From positions 1-5,331 of the forward strand of contig JAJAYS010000251.1 in NCBI GenBank assembly GCA_026786065.1: a stretch of 5,331 nt of DNA. Direction: 5' to 3'. The DNA is from Polaromonas sp. GTDB lineage: Bacteria; Pseudomonadota; Gammaproteobacteria; Burkholderiales; Burkholderiaceae_C. The translations under genes were made by a program, and so were the position numbers. Positions 1 to 5,331 of this stretch are shown piece by piece; the stretch's first letter is position 1; every line of letters begins with the position of its first letter. The notes beneath the pieces were generated by a model that had not been told where the DNA came from, did no database searches, and saw only the letters and a list, made by a program, of their open reading frames with translations.

Positions 1-36
1 AAAAGGCGAGGGGCGTCATCATCGCCGAGCCGGAGG

Positions 37-53
37 CTCTGAATGGTTCAGAG
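37..53. repeat. Perfect inverted repeat, 7-bp stem with 3-base loop
   Basis: CTCTGAA at 37-43 and TTCAGAG at 47-53 are exact reverse complements separated by TGG. No T-tract follows on the plus strand and no A-tract precedes it, so it is not an intrinsic terminator on either strand. It lies inside the unassigned left-edge segment. It could be an RNA hairpin or simply coding sequence that happens to be palindromic. Confidence 0.6.
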
Positions 54-101
54 TTGGTGTCGCCCGTCTTGATGCTGTAGTGGAAGAGGTAATCCAGTAT
101 C

Positions 102-117
102 TGGCCCGAGCGGGCCA
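102..117. repeat. Perfect inverted repeat, 7-bp GC-rich stem
   Basis: TGGCCCG at 102-108 and CGGGCCA at 111-117 are exact reverse complements with AG between them; in RNA the loop would probably open to four bases. No T-run follows on the plus strand. On the minus strand the sequence after it is AGATACTGG, so a standard intrinsic terminator is not supported. The bases GTTG (53-56) and GCCCG (62-66) could instead pair with CAAC (116-119) and CGGGC (111-115), giving an alternative fold. Confidence 0.6.
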
Positions 118-124
118 ACAATAA

Positions 125-383
125 CCGTTCGACTGGTTAACCTCATGACTCCTGACTTGGCCTATATAAACTCCCCTTCAAAGGCAAGAAACTGATCGAT
201 AGGGTGGGCTGTTGGGCAAGCGCATGCACTCGTTTATCCGGCATCTATTGTGGGATCGTCAATGTCCCGCGCCGACCATCGACACGCTCAGGACAGGCCA
301 TGAAGCTGCGTCACCGACACGCCATCGATCGCGGCGACGCAAAAAAAGTAGCGCCCTCGGCCAACAACGCCACGCGCCGGACG
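125..383. other. Noncoding stretch without a recognised gene
   Basis: About 260 bases between the left-edge segment and the terminator. The part up to about 240 is visibly richer in A and T than the rest of the window and includes TATATAAA at 163-170, but I see no well-placed -35 element on either strand. Two plus-strand frames opening at 204 and 212 run on into the antisense of fadD; neither has a convincing ribosome-binding site or protein-like content, so I do not call them. A run of seven A at 341-347 has no hairpin beside it that would make a second terminator. A possible interspersed repeat lies at 277-299. No tRNA, CRISPR array or insertion-sequence end is recognisable. Confidence 0.6.
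277..299. repeat. Possible copy of a short interspersed intergenic repeat
   Basis: The segment TCGACACGCTCAGGACAGGC (279-298) is nearly the same as the TTCGACAGGCTCAGGACAGG type of sequence that I recall as recurring in noncoding DNA of many proteobacterial genomes. Only one copy lies in this window, so repetition cannot be shown here. The call rests on memory of the motif. Confidence 0.3.
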
Positions 384-406
384 AAAAAAAGGCGGCTTAC
401 GCCGCC
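384..406 (-). terminator. Intrinsic (rho-independent) terminator of the pnt-fadD operon
   Basis: Read on the minus strand, this is GGCGGC, loop GTAA, GCCGCC, then seven consecutive T. The stem is six perfect G-C pairs (391-396 with 401-406) with a tetraloop, followed directly by the U-tract (384-390). It starts 26 bases after the fadD stop codon, the expected place for the end of the operon transcript. On the plus strand no T-run follows the stem, so it should act in one direction only. Confidence 0.92.
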
Positions 407-432
407 CCTGAAACACCTGCCGGCTGGTCAGG

Positions 433-2139
433 TTATTTCTTGTCCCGCAGTTCGCGGCGCAGGATCTTGCCGACCGGTGTCTTCGGCAGCTCGGTGCGGA
501 ACTCGATCAGCTTGGGCTGCTTGTAGCCGGTCAGGTTGATGCGGCAGTGCTCGCGGATCTGCGCCTCGCTGAGATCGGGGTTCTTCCTGACGATCACCAG
601 CTTGACCGCCTCGCCGGTCTTGTCGTCGGCCACGCCGACCGACGCGCATTCCATCACGCCGTCGAGCTGGGAAACCACATCTTCGATCTCGTTCGGGTAG
701 ACGTTGAAACCGCTGACCAGGATCATGTCTTTCTTGCGGTCGACGATCTTGAAGAAGCCGTTTTCGTCCTGCACGCCGATGTCGCCGGATTTGAAGTAGC
801 CGTCGGGCGTCATGACCTTGGCGGTTTCGTCGGGGCGCTGCCAGTAGCCGGCCATCACCTGCGGCCCCTTGATCGCGATCTCGCCGGGCTGGCCGCGTGG
901 CACTTCCCGGCCGTCGTCGTCGATCAGCTTGAACCAGGTGCCCGGGATCGGCACGCCGATGGTGCCGGTGAAGTTCTTGCCGTTGGACGGGTTGCAACTG
1001 GCCGACGGCGAGGTCTCGCTGAGGCCATAGCCCTCGCAGATCGGGCAACCGGTTTTCTCGAGCCAGAGCTTCGCGACCGCGCCGGTGACCGCCGTTCCGC
1101 CGCCCAGCGACACCTTCAGATGCGACCAGTCGACGGTTTTGAAGTCGGCGTGGTTGGCCAGGCCGTTGAACAGCGTGTTGACGGCCGGGAAACTGTGCAC
1201 CTTGTGTTTGGAAAGCTCCTTGAGCACCGCAGGAAAATCGCGCGGATTCGGAATCAGGATGTTTTTGGCGCCGGTGCGCATGCCCAGCATCATGTTCACG
1301 GTGAACGCGAAGATGTGATAAAGCGGCAACGCGCAGACGTAGACCGGCTGGGTGTCCGGCGGCAGGCTCGCCATCGCGGGCTGGTTCCAGGCCTCGGATT
1401 GCAGCAAATTGGCGATCACGTTGCGATGCAGCAGCACCGCGCCTTTGGAGACACCGGTGGTGCCGCCGGTGTACTGCAGCACCGCGACGTCGTCGGCATG
1501 CAGGTCGGGCCGTTTGAGCAGGCCTCGGGTTCCCTGCGCCAGCGCGTCGTTGAAGCGTACCGCGCTCGGCAGCGTGAAAGCCGGCACCATTTTCTTGACG
1601 CTGCGCACGACCAGATTGACTAGCGCGCCTTTAAGCATGCCGAGCCGGTCGCCCATCGCACACAGCACGATGTGCTTGACCGGCGTGTTGGCGACACACT
1701 GCTCGAGCGTGTGCGCGAAGTTCTCGATGATGACAATGGCCTTCGAGCCCGAATCCTTCAGCTGGTATTCGAGTTCGCGGGGCGTGTAGAGCGGGTTCAC
1801 GTTCACGACCACATAGCCGGCGCGCAGGATGGCGGCCACCGCGATCGGGTACTGCGGCACATTGGGCATCATGATGGCGACGCGGTCGCCCTTGGCCAGC
1901 CCCAGGCCCTGCAGGTAGACGGCCAGCGCGGTGGAAAGCGTGTCGGTCCCGGCGAACGTGGTTTCCTTGCCAAGAAAGCTGTAGGCCACACGGCTACCGT
2001 ACTTCTTGAAGCTTTCCTCCATCAGCGCGACCAGCGACGCGTACTGCGATGCATCGATGTCGGCGGGAACCCCGGGCGGGTAGGCGGAAAGCCAGGGGCG
2101 GTCTGCGGTGGCGGCCGCTGGGGTGGTGACTGCATTCAT
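433..2139 (-). CDS. fadD: Long-chain-fatty-acid--CoA ligase (FadD-type acyl-CoA synthetase)
   Basis: The 568-residue protein activates fatty acids: ATP forms an acyl-adenylate, and CoA then displaces AMP to give acyl-CoA, the entry to beta-oxidation. FadD proteins work at the inner face of the cytoplasmic membrane. The length fits the family (E. coli FadD is about 561). The AMP-binding P-loop YTGGTTGVSKG is at 223-233 and the adenylate motif YGLSETSP at 371-378. SGDIG at 451-455 supplies the ribose-binding Asp453. The hinge and fatty-acid signature DRKKDMILVSGFNVYPNEIE spans 467-486. The C-terminal catalytic lysine lies in TPVGKILRREL (Lys558). No residue looks lost. The start ATG has GGAG eight bases upstream (2148-2151) and the stop is TAA. 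The gene follows pntB after 92 bases and ends at the intrinsic terminator, so it is probably the last gene of the pnt operon. No FadR- or PsrA-type operator was recognised. Chain-length preference cannot be read from the sequence. Confidence 0.95.
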   Translation of the reverse strand: MNAVTTPAAATADRPWLSAYPPGVPADIDASQYASLVALMEESFKKYGSRVAYSFLGKETTFAGTDTLSTALAVYLQGLGLAKGDRVAIMMPNVPQYPIAVAAILRAGYVVVNVNPLYTPRELEYQLKDSGSKAIVIIENFAHTLEQCVANTPVKHIVLCAMGDRLGMLKGALVNLVVRSVKKMVPAFTLPSAVRFNDALAQGTRGLLKRPDLHADDVAVLQYTGGTTGVSKGAVLLHRNVIANLLQSEAWNQPAMASLPPDTQPVYVCALPLYHIFAFTVNMMLGMRTGAKNILIPNPRDFPAVLKELSKHKVHSFPAVNTLFNGLANHADFKTVDWSHLKVSLGGGTAVTGAVAKLWLEKTGCPICEGYGLSETSPSASCNPSNGKNFTGTIGVPIPGTWFKLIDDDGREVPRGQPGEIAIKGPQVMAGYWQRPDETAKVMTPDGYFKSGDIGVQDENGFFKIVDRKKDMILVSGFNVYPNEIEDVVSQLDGVMECASVGVADDKTGEAVKLVIVRKNPDLSEAQIREHCRINLTGYKQPKLIEFRTELPKTPVGKILRRELRDKK

Positions 2140-2231
2140 CAGGACGTCTCCGGTTACAAACTCTGCGCTACGCGATTCTCGCGGCGCACCCGGGCTGAGG
2201 CTACTGCGTTTTCCCTAGGGACCGGACCGAT
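2140..2231 (-). other. pntB-fadD intergenic gap with a weak hairpin and no clear terminator
   Basis: This 92-base gap holds an inverted repeat at 2165-2187: CGCGA (2171-2175) pairs with TCGCG (2179-2183) across three bases, flanked by GCGC on each side. On the minus strand it is followed by AGAGTTTG, not a T-run, so it is a poor terminator. CCCTAGGG at 2213-2220 is a perfect palindrome close to the end of pntB. I see no convincing sigma-70 promoter. Read-through from pntB into fadD is the simplest reading, with the hairpin possibly affecting mRNA processing. Confidence 0.55.
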
Positions 2232-3656
2232 CTACTCGATTGCCTTGCCCATGTCCTCGATGACTTTCTTCGCGTCGCCGAACACCATCATGGTCTTGTC
2301 CATGTAGAACAGTTCATTGTCCAGACCCGCATAGCCGGCCGCCATCGAGCGTTTGTTGACGATCACCGTCTTGGCTTTGTAGGCCTCCAGGATCGGCATG
2401 CCGTAGATCGCGCTGCCCTTGACGTGGGCTGCAGGGTTCACCACGTCGTTGGCCCCGAGGATGATGGCGACGTCGGCCTGACCGAACTCGCCGTTGATGT
2501 CTTCCATTTCGAACACCTGGTCGTAAGGCACTTCGGCCTCGGCCAGCAGCACGTTCATGTGGCCCGGCATGCGCCCGGCCACCGGGTGAATCGCGTATTT
2601 GACGATGATGCCTTTTTCAGTCAGCTTGGCCGCGAGTTCTTTCACCGCATGCTGGGCGCGCGCCACAGCCAGGCCGTAGCCGGGGACGATCACCACCGTC
2701 TCGGCGTTGCCCAATACAAAAGCCGCATCGTCGGCACTGCCGGTTTTAACCGAGCGCTGCACCGCCGCGCCGGCCACTGCCGTGGTGGCTTCGCCGCCGA
2801 AGCCACCCAAAATCACGTTGAAGAACGAGCGGTTCATGGCCTTGCACATGATGTAGCTCAGAATGGCGCCGCTGGAGCCCACCAGCGAGCCGGCGACGAT
2901 CAGCATCGCGTTGTTCAGGCTGAAGCCGATGCCCGCCGCCGCCCAGCCCGAATAGCTGTTGAGCATGGACACTACCACCGGCATGTCGGCGCCGCCAATC
3001 GGAATGATGATCAGCACGCCCACCACAAAGGCCATCAACGTGGCGATGGCAAAGAAGACTGCGTTGCCGGTCAGCGTGTACATCACCACGTTGGCCAGCA
3101 AGATGAGGCCGAGGATCAGATTGAGCTTGTGCTGCCCGGCGAACTGCACCGGCGCGCCCTGAAACAGACGGAACTTGTAGGTGCCCGACAGTTTGCCGAA
3201 CGCAATGACCGAGCCGCTGAAGGTGATCGCGCCGATCACCGAGCCCAAGGCCAGTTCCAGCCGGTTGCCCGCCGGAATCGCCAGGCCTTTGGCCACGATC
3301 TGAAAGGCCCACGGCTCAGCTACCGCTGCGACGGCGATGAACACCGCCGCCAGGCCGATCATGCTGTGGAAGAACGCGACCAGCTCCGGCATTTTCGTCA
3401 TCTCGACCGTCTTGGCGCGGTAGGCGCCGTAGCCGCCGCCAACCACCAGCCCGAGCAGCACCCAGACCATGCCTTTGCCCGAGCCGCCGGAGATCTGAAC
3501 AATCAGCGCGGCCGTCGTCAGTATGGCAATCGCCATGCCGACCATGCCGAACAGGTTGCCGCGGATCGACGTGGTCGGGTGGCTCAGGCCCTTGAGCGCC
3601 TGAATAAAACAGACGCTGGCGACCAGATACAACAGCGTGGCGACGGTCATGCTCAT
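2232..3656 (-). CDS. pntB: NAD(P) transhydrogenase subunit beta (PntB)
   Basis: The 474-residue protein joins most of the proton-conducting membrane domain (II) to the NADP(H)-binding domain (III). Residues 1 to about 285 contain roughly nine hydrophobic segments. Conserved sites include His97 in [11 protein letters not shown] (equivalent to E. coli beta-His91, part of the proton path) and Asp224 and Asn233 in [18 protein letters not shown]. Domain III, from about 300, carries PGYGLAVA (325-331), [13 protein letters not shown] (357-369), [10 protein letters not shown] (401-410) and the KRS of VNKRSM (435-437), which contacts the NADP 2'-phosphate. These are family features and none is missing. 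The ATG overlaps the pntAB stop as ATGA, and AAGGAG inside the end of pntAB lies seven bases upstream, which supports this start over a second ATG two codons later. The stop is TAG. Translation is probably coupled to pntAB. PntB works with PntAA and PntAB to use proton inflow to drive hydride transfer from NADH to NADP+. Confidence 0.97.
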   Translation of the reverse strand: MSMTVATLLYLVASVCFIQALKGLSHPTTSIRGNLFGMVGMAIAILTTAALIVQISGGSGKGMVWVLLGLVVGGGYGAYRAKTVEMTKMPELVAFFHSMIGLAAVFIAVAAVAEPWAFQIVAKGLAIPAGNRLELALGSVIGAITFSGSVIAFGKLSGTYKFRLFQGAPVQFAGQHKLNLILGLILLANVVMYTLTGNAVFFAIATLMAFVVGVLIIIPIGGADMPVVVSMLNSYSGWAAAGIGFSLNNAMLIVAGSLVGSSGAILSYIMCKAMNRSFFNVILGGFGGEATTAVAGAAVQRSVKTGSADDAAFVLGNAETVVIVPGYGLAVARAQHAVKELAAKLTEKGIIVKYAIHPVAGRMPGHMNVLLAEAEVPYDQVFEMEDINGEFGQADVAIILGANDVVNPAAHVKGSAIYGMPILEAYKAKTVIVNKRSMAAGYAGLDNELFYMDKTMMVFGDAKKVIEDMGKAIE

Positions 3657-3979
3657 TTGGAAGCTCCTTCAGCTGCAGGCGCTGCTTTTTTTTCTTTTTT
3701 CTTGAACATCTCCAGCATGCGCCGGGTCACCAGAAAGCCGCCAAACACATTGACCGCCGCCAGCGCCACTGCCAGCACGCCCATTGAGCGGCCGAGCGTG
3801 GTCTCGGTGAGTGCCGCCGCCAGCATCGCGCCGACGATCACGATGGCTGAAATGGCGTTGGTCACCGCCATCAGCGGCGTATGCAGCGCCGGCGTGACGG
3901 TCCAGACGACGTGGTAGCCGACGTAGATGGCCAGCACGAAGATGATCAGGTTGAGGATGGTGGGGGATACGGCTTCCAT
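3653..3979 (-). CDS. pntAB: NAD(P) transhydrogenase subunit alpha part 2, membrane part (PntAB)
   Basis: The 108-residue integral membrane protein supplies the alpha-subunit share of the proton-conducting domain. It corresponds to the C-terminal membrane part of the single-chain E. coli PntA. Three hydrophobic segments are visible at about 8-28, 38-58 and 65-86. The conserved stretch [20 protein letters not shown] (30-49) and [14 protein letters not shown] (79-92) are typical of the family. The tail is short and basic (KKKEKK, then Ala-rich to the end), encoded by an A6-G-A8 run. ATG at 3977-3979 has GGAG five bases upstream (3985-3988), and the stop is the TGA of the ATGA overlap with pntB. 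A strong hairpin lies just before the ribosome-binding site, 76 bases after pntAA begins to be excluded. The small size is normal for PntAB of split-alpha enzymes such as that of Rhodospirillum rubrum; the gene is not truncated. Confidence 0.96.
   Translation of the reverse strand: MEAVSPTILNLIIFVLAIYVGYHVVWTVTPALHTPLMAVTNAISAIVIVGAMLAAALTETTLGRSMGVLAVALAAVNVFGGFLVTRRMLEMFKKKEKKAAPAAEGASK
3664..3669 (-). promoter_or_regulatory. Ribosome-binding site of pntB inside pntAB
   Basis: On the minus strand AAGGAG lies within the last codons of pntAB, seven bases before the ATG at 3654-3656. The good spacing fixes the pntB start at the first of two nearby ATG codons. With the ATGA overlap it suggests both reinitiation after pntAB and independent ribosome loading. 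Confidence 0.8.
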
Positions 3980-3992
3980 GATTTCTCCAGTC

Positions 3993-4014
3993 GGCGCCGG
4001 CTTGTCCCGACGCC
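3993..4014 (-). promoter_or_regulatory. Strong hairpin between pntAA and pntAB, next to the pntAB ribosome-binding site
   Basis: On the minus strand GGCGTCGG (4014-4007) and CCGGCGCC (4000-3993) form eight pairs, one a G-U wobble, around the loop GACAAG. The stem ends four bases before the GGAG of pntAB. No T-run follows, so it is not a terminator. An AT-rich stretch (GTAATTTT on the minus strand, about 4016-4023) precedes it. The structure is seen directly. A role in mRNA processing, in stabilising the downstream transcript or in tuning pntAB translation is inference. Confidence 0.55.
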
Positions 4015-4055
4015 CAAAATTACAGTGTGGCGAATCGGGCGCTGCGGCCCTTTAC

Positions 4056-5204
4056 TTATTTTTTGCGTTTGACTTCGCCGCCCTGGCTCATCAGGCAGGC
4101 GGCGACGATATCGTCTTCGAGGTCGATCTTCAACTCGCCCTCTTTGGTGATGATGAGCTTTAAAAAGTCGAGCAGGTTGCGGGCATACAGCGCGCTGGCG
4201 TCGGCCGCCACCAGAGACGGCACATTGGTTTCGCCGATCAGCGTAACGCCGTGTTTGACCACCGTTTTGTCGGGCTCACTCAATGCGCAATTGCCGCCTT
4301 GCGCAACACCGTCAGGATTTGCGGGGCCTTTTCCTGCGGCCAGATCGACGATCACGCTGCCAGCCTTCATCGACCTGACCATCTCTTCGGTCACCAGCAC
4401 CGGCGCCGGGCGACCGGGAATCAGCGCGGTGGTGATCACCACATCGGCCTGCGCCACGCGCTTGGCGACTTCGACGTTTTGCCGTGCCATCCAGCTTGCG
4501 GGCATCGGTTTGGCGTAACCGCCAACGCCGGCTGCGGCCTCACGCTCTTCGTCGGTCTCATACGCAACGTCGATGAACTTGCCGCCAAGGGACTCGACCT
4601 GTTCCTTGACGCTGGGCCGCACGTCGCTGGCCTCGATCACGGCGCCTAGGCGCTTGGCCGTCGCAATCGCCTGCAGACCGGCCACACCGACACCCAGAAT
4701 CACGACGCGCGCCGCTTTCACCGTGCCCGCAGCCGTCATCAGCATCGGGAAGAAGCGCTGATACTTTTCAGCCGCCATCATCACGGCCTTGTAGCCGGCG
4801 ATGTTGGCCTGCGACGACAGCACATCCATGCTTTGCGCGCGGCTGGTGCGAGGTGCGGCTTCCAGCGCAAACGACATCAGTTGCGCGCTGGCCAGGCGCT
4901 GCAGGCCGGCGGCATCAAACGGGTTGAGCATGCCGACCAGCACGCTGCCGGCTCTGGCCAAGCCGATCTCGCTGTCCAGCGGGCAACGCACCTTGAGCAC
5001 GATGTCCGAGGCATAAGCGCCAGCGGCATCGGTGATTTCTGCGCCTACCGCGACGTAGGCCGCGTCCGGAACGCTGGCGGCCACGCCGGCGCCCGACTGG
5101 ATACAGACCGTGTGGCCCTGGGCTTTGAGTTTTTTGGCCGTCTCGGGTGTGACGGCGACGCGTGTTTCCCCTGCGGTGACTTCAGCTGGTACCCCAATTC
5201 GCAT
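4056..5204 (-). CDS. pntAA: NAD(P) transhydrogenase subunit alpha part 1, NAD(H)-binding (PntAA)
   Basis: The 382-residue soluble protein is domain I of the transhydrogenase. It binds NAD(H) on the cytoplasmic side and passes hydride to NADP+ on PntB. The N-terminal AlaDH/PNT domain covers about 1-140 and the NAD-binding Rossmann domain about 145-370. Visible sites are the RQD triad Arg119, Gln124 and Asp127 (spacing as in R. rubrum Arg127, Gln132, Asp135), the dinucleotide loop GVGVAG (171-176), Asp194 for the adenosine ribose, and the mobile-loop YAKPM (230-234). There is no transmembrane segment, so the alpha subunit is split as in R. rubrum, and the chain ends in a basic KRKK. The start ATG has GAGGAG six bases upstream (5211-5216) and the stop is TAA. 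One oddity is an apparent insertion at about 292-302 between LAAG and GGNC compared with the sequences I recall. Alanine dehydrogenase is a relative, but the pntAB and pntB neighbours decide the call. Confidence 0.97.
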   Translation of the reverse strand: MRIGVPAEVTAGETRVAVTPETAKKLKAQGHTVCIQSGAGVAASVPDAAYVAVGAEITDAAGAYASDIVLKVRCPLDSEIGLARAGSVLVGMLNPFDAAGLQRLASAQLMSFALEAAPRTSRAQSMDVLSSQANIAGYKAVMMAAEKYQRFFPMLMTAAGTVKAARVVILGVGVAGLQAIATAKRLGAVIEASDVRPSVKEQVESLGGKFIDVAYETDEEREAAAGVGGYAKPMPASWMARQNVEVAKRVAQADVVITTALIPGRPAPVLVTEEMVRSMKAGSVIVDLAAGKGPANPDGVAQGGNCALSEPDKTVVKHGVTLIGETNVPSLVAADASALYARNLLDFLKLIITKEGELKIDLEDDIVAACLMSQGGEVKRKK

Positions 5205-5331
5205 GGGTGTCTCCTCGTTGCTTGAAAATAGTTCTAAGTGAAATGAAAGCTGTCTTCTAGCTTACATGAGTTTCAAACGATTATTGCCACGCGGTAACCG
5301 GACCGGTACAAGCGCAAGGCCCCTGGCAGGC
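5205..5331 (-). promoter_or_regulatory. Leader and probable promoter region of the pnt-fadD operon
   Basis: These 127 bases precede pntAA. Bases 5217-5290 are clearly AT-richer than the genes, as expected for a promoter region. GAGGAG at 5211-5216 is the pntAA ribosome-binding site. TTGAAA on the minus strand (5277-5272) resembles a -35 box, but no good -10 hexamer lies at the right distance, so no promoter is placed. An inverted repeat, ACCGG-A-CCGGT (5297-5307), and a weak stem, AAGCT/AGCTT (5247-5251 with 5259-5263), are present. No coding sequence is recognisable before the right edge. Confidence 0.45.
5297..5307. repeat. Short inverted repeat upstream of pntAA
   Basis: ACCGG and CCGGT flank a central A, giving an 11-base palindrome about 93 bases before the pntAA start codon. 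It is short for an operator but lies in the expected regulatory zone. Its first nine bases, ACCGGACCG, recur at 2221-2229 beside the pntB stop codon. No regulator is known to me for this sequence. Confidence 0.35.

Larger units (their letters stand above)
1..124. other. Unassigned left-edge segment, possibly the end or start of a gene cut by the window
   Basis: I cannot assign this segment. Three readings are open across it. On the plus strand, one frame runs from base 2 to a TAA at 122-124 and would end ...VIQYLARAGQQ. A second plus frame runs from base 3 to a TAG at 78-80 and would end ...GSELVSPVLML. On the minus strand, a frame is open from about 136 to the left edge and reads ...SIKTGDTNSEPFRAS.... 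By hand count the second plus frame ends 21 of 25 codons in G or C, and the minus frame is similarly rich (31 of 38 from position 115). The longest plus frame has only about 45 percent. Third-base composition therefore favours one of the latter two, but none has a recognised domain. The minus reading has no ATG or Shine-Dalgarno sequence at its start, only TTG codons at 116-121. A noncoding repeat or mobile-element end is equally possible. Confidence 0.25.

Noticed and set aside
53..119. GTTGG...CCAAC pair as a possible integron attC site
   Set aside because: The order is GTT first and AAC last, opposite to the outer boxes of attC, and the expected inner boxes are not present.
48..146. Short minus-strand frame of 32 codons starting at ATG 144-146 after AGGAG
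   Set aside because: AGGAG ends only two bases before the ATG, too close to act as a ribosome-binding site, and the peptide shows no protein-like feature.
163..170. TATATAAA as a -10 promoter element
   Set aside because: No acceptable -35 hexamer lies 16-18 bases away on either strand, and no gene begins downstream on the plus strand.
341..347. Second A-run as another terminator U-tract on the minus strand
   Set aside because: The bases that would form the preceding stem (348-383) contain only a three-base complementarity.
547..1623. Plus-strand open frame of 358 codons opposite fadD
   Set aside because: Antisense shadow of fadD, with composition typical of a reverse-complement reading and no recognisable motif.
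3653..3703. Programmed frameshift fusing PntAB to PntB at the A-runs
   Set aside because: The codon phase does not match the A AAA AAG slippery heptamer, and the -1 frame is closed by a TGA before the pntB ATG.
2424..3917. Plus-strand open frame of 497 codons opposite pntB and pntAB
   Set aside because: It is the antisense of two certain genes and stays open because of their GC-rich third positions. Its translation is rich in His, Arg, Asp and Gln, shows no domain, and has no supported start.
5310..5331. Sigma-54-like sequence on the minus strand upstream of pntAA (TGCCAG-N5-TTGC)
   Set aside because: The invariant GG of the -24 element is missing (GCC instead), so spacing alone is not enough.

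Overview
The window carries one compact operon on the minus strand, read from right to left: pntAA (4056-5204), pntAB (3653-3979), pntB (2232-3656) and a fadD-type long-chain acyl-CoA ligase (433-2139). An intrinsic terminator lies just beyond fadD (384-406). The three pnt genes encode a complete proton-translocating NAD(P) transhydrogenase in the split-alpha form: soluble NAD(H)-binding PntAA, small membrane protein PntAB, and PntB with its membrane domain plus NADP(H)-binding domain. Each gene is intact, has a sensible start with a Shine-Dalgarno sequence, and keeps the key residues of its family.

The strong G/C preference at third codon positions, the three-gene pnt arrangement, and FadD and Pnt proteins that look like those of Comamonadaceae-type bacteria suggest a GC-rich betaproteobacterium, probably Burkholderiales. 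This placement rests on recalled family resemblance, not on a search.

Layout: 1-383 has no confident gene. It holds two perfect hairpins, several overlapping short open readings that run to the left edge, an AT-richer stretch, and a possible interspersed repeat. 384-406 is the terminator and 433-2139 is fadD. 2140-2231 is a 92-base gap without a clear terminator, so fadD is probably co-transcribed with pnt. 2232-3979 holds pntB and pntAB with a 4-base ATGA overlap. 3980-4055 is a gap with a strong hairpin directly upstream of the pntAB ribosome-binding site. 4056-5204 is pntAA. 5205-5331 is an AT-richer leader and probable promoter region.

Working together, the transhydrogenase would use the proton gradient to move hydride from NADH to NADP+, supplying NADPH. 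FadD activates fatty acids to acyl-CoA. Joint transcription would tie fatty-acid use to redox balance, but that link is inference. I did not find an obviously new system. The points most worth checking are an apparent 11-residue insertion in the NAD domain of PntAA, the pntAA/pntAB hairpin, and the unexplained left edge.
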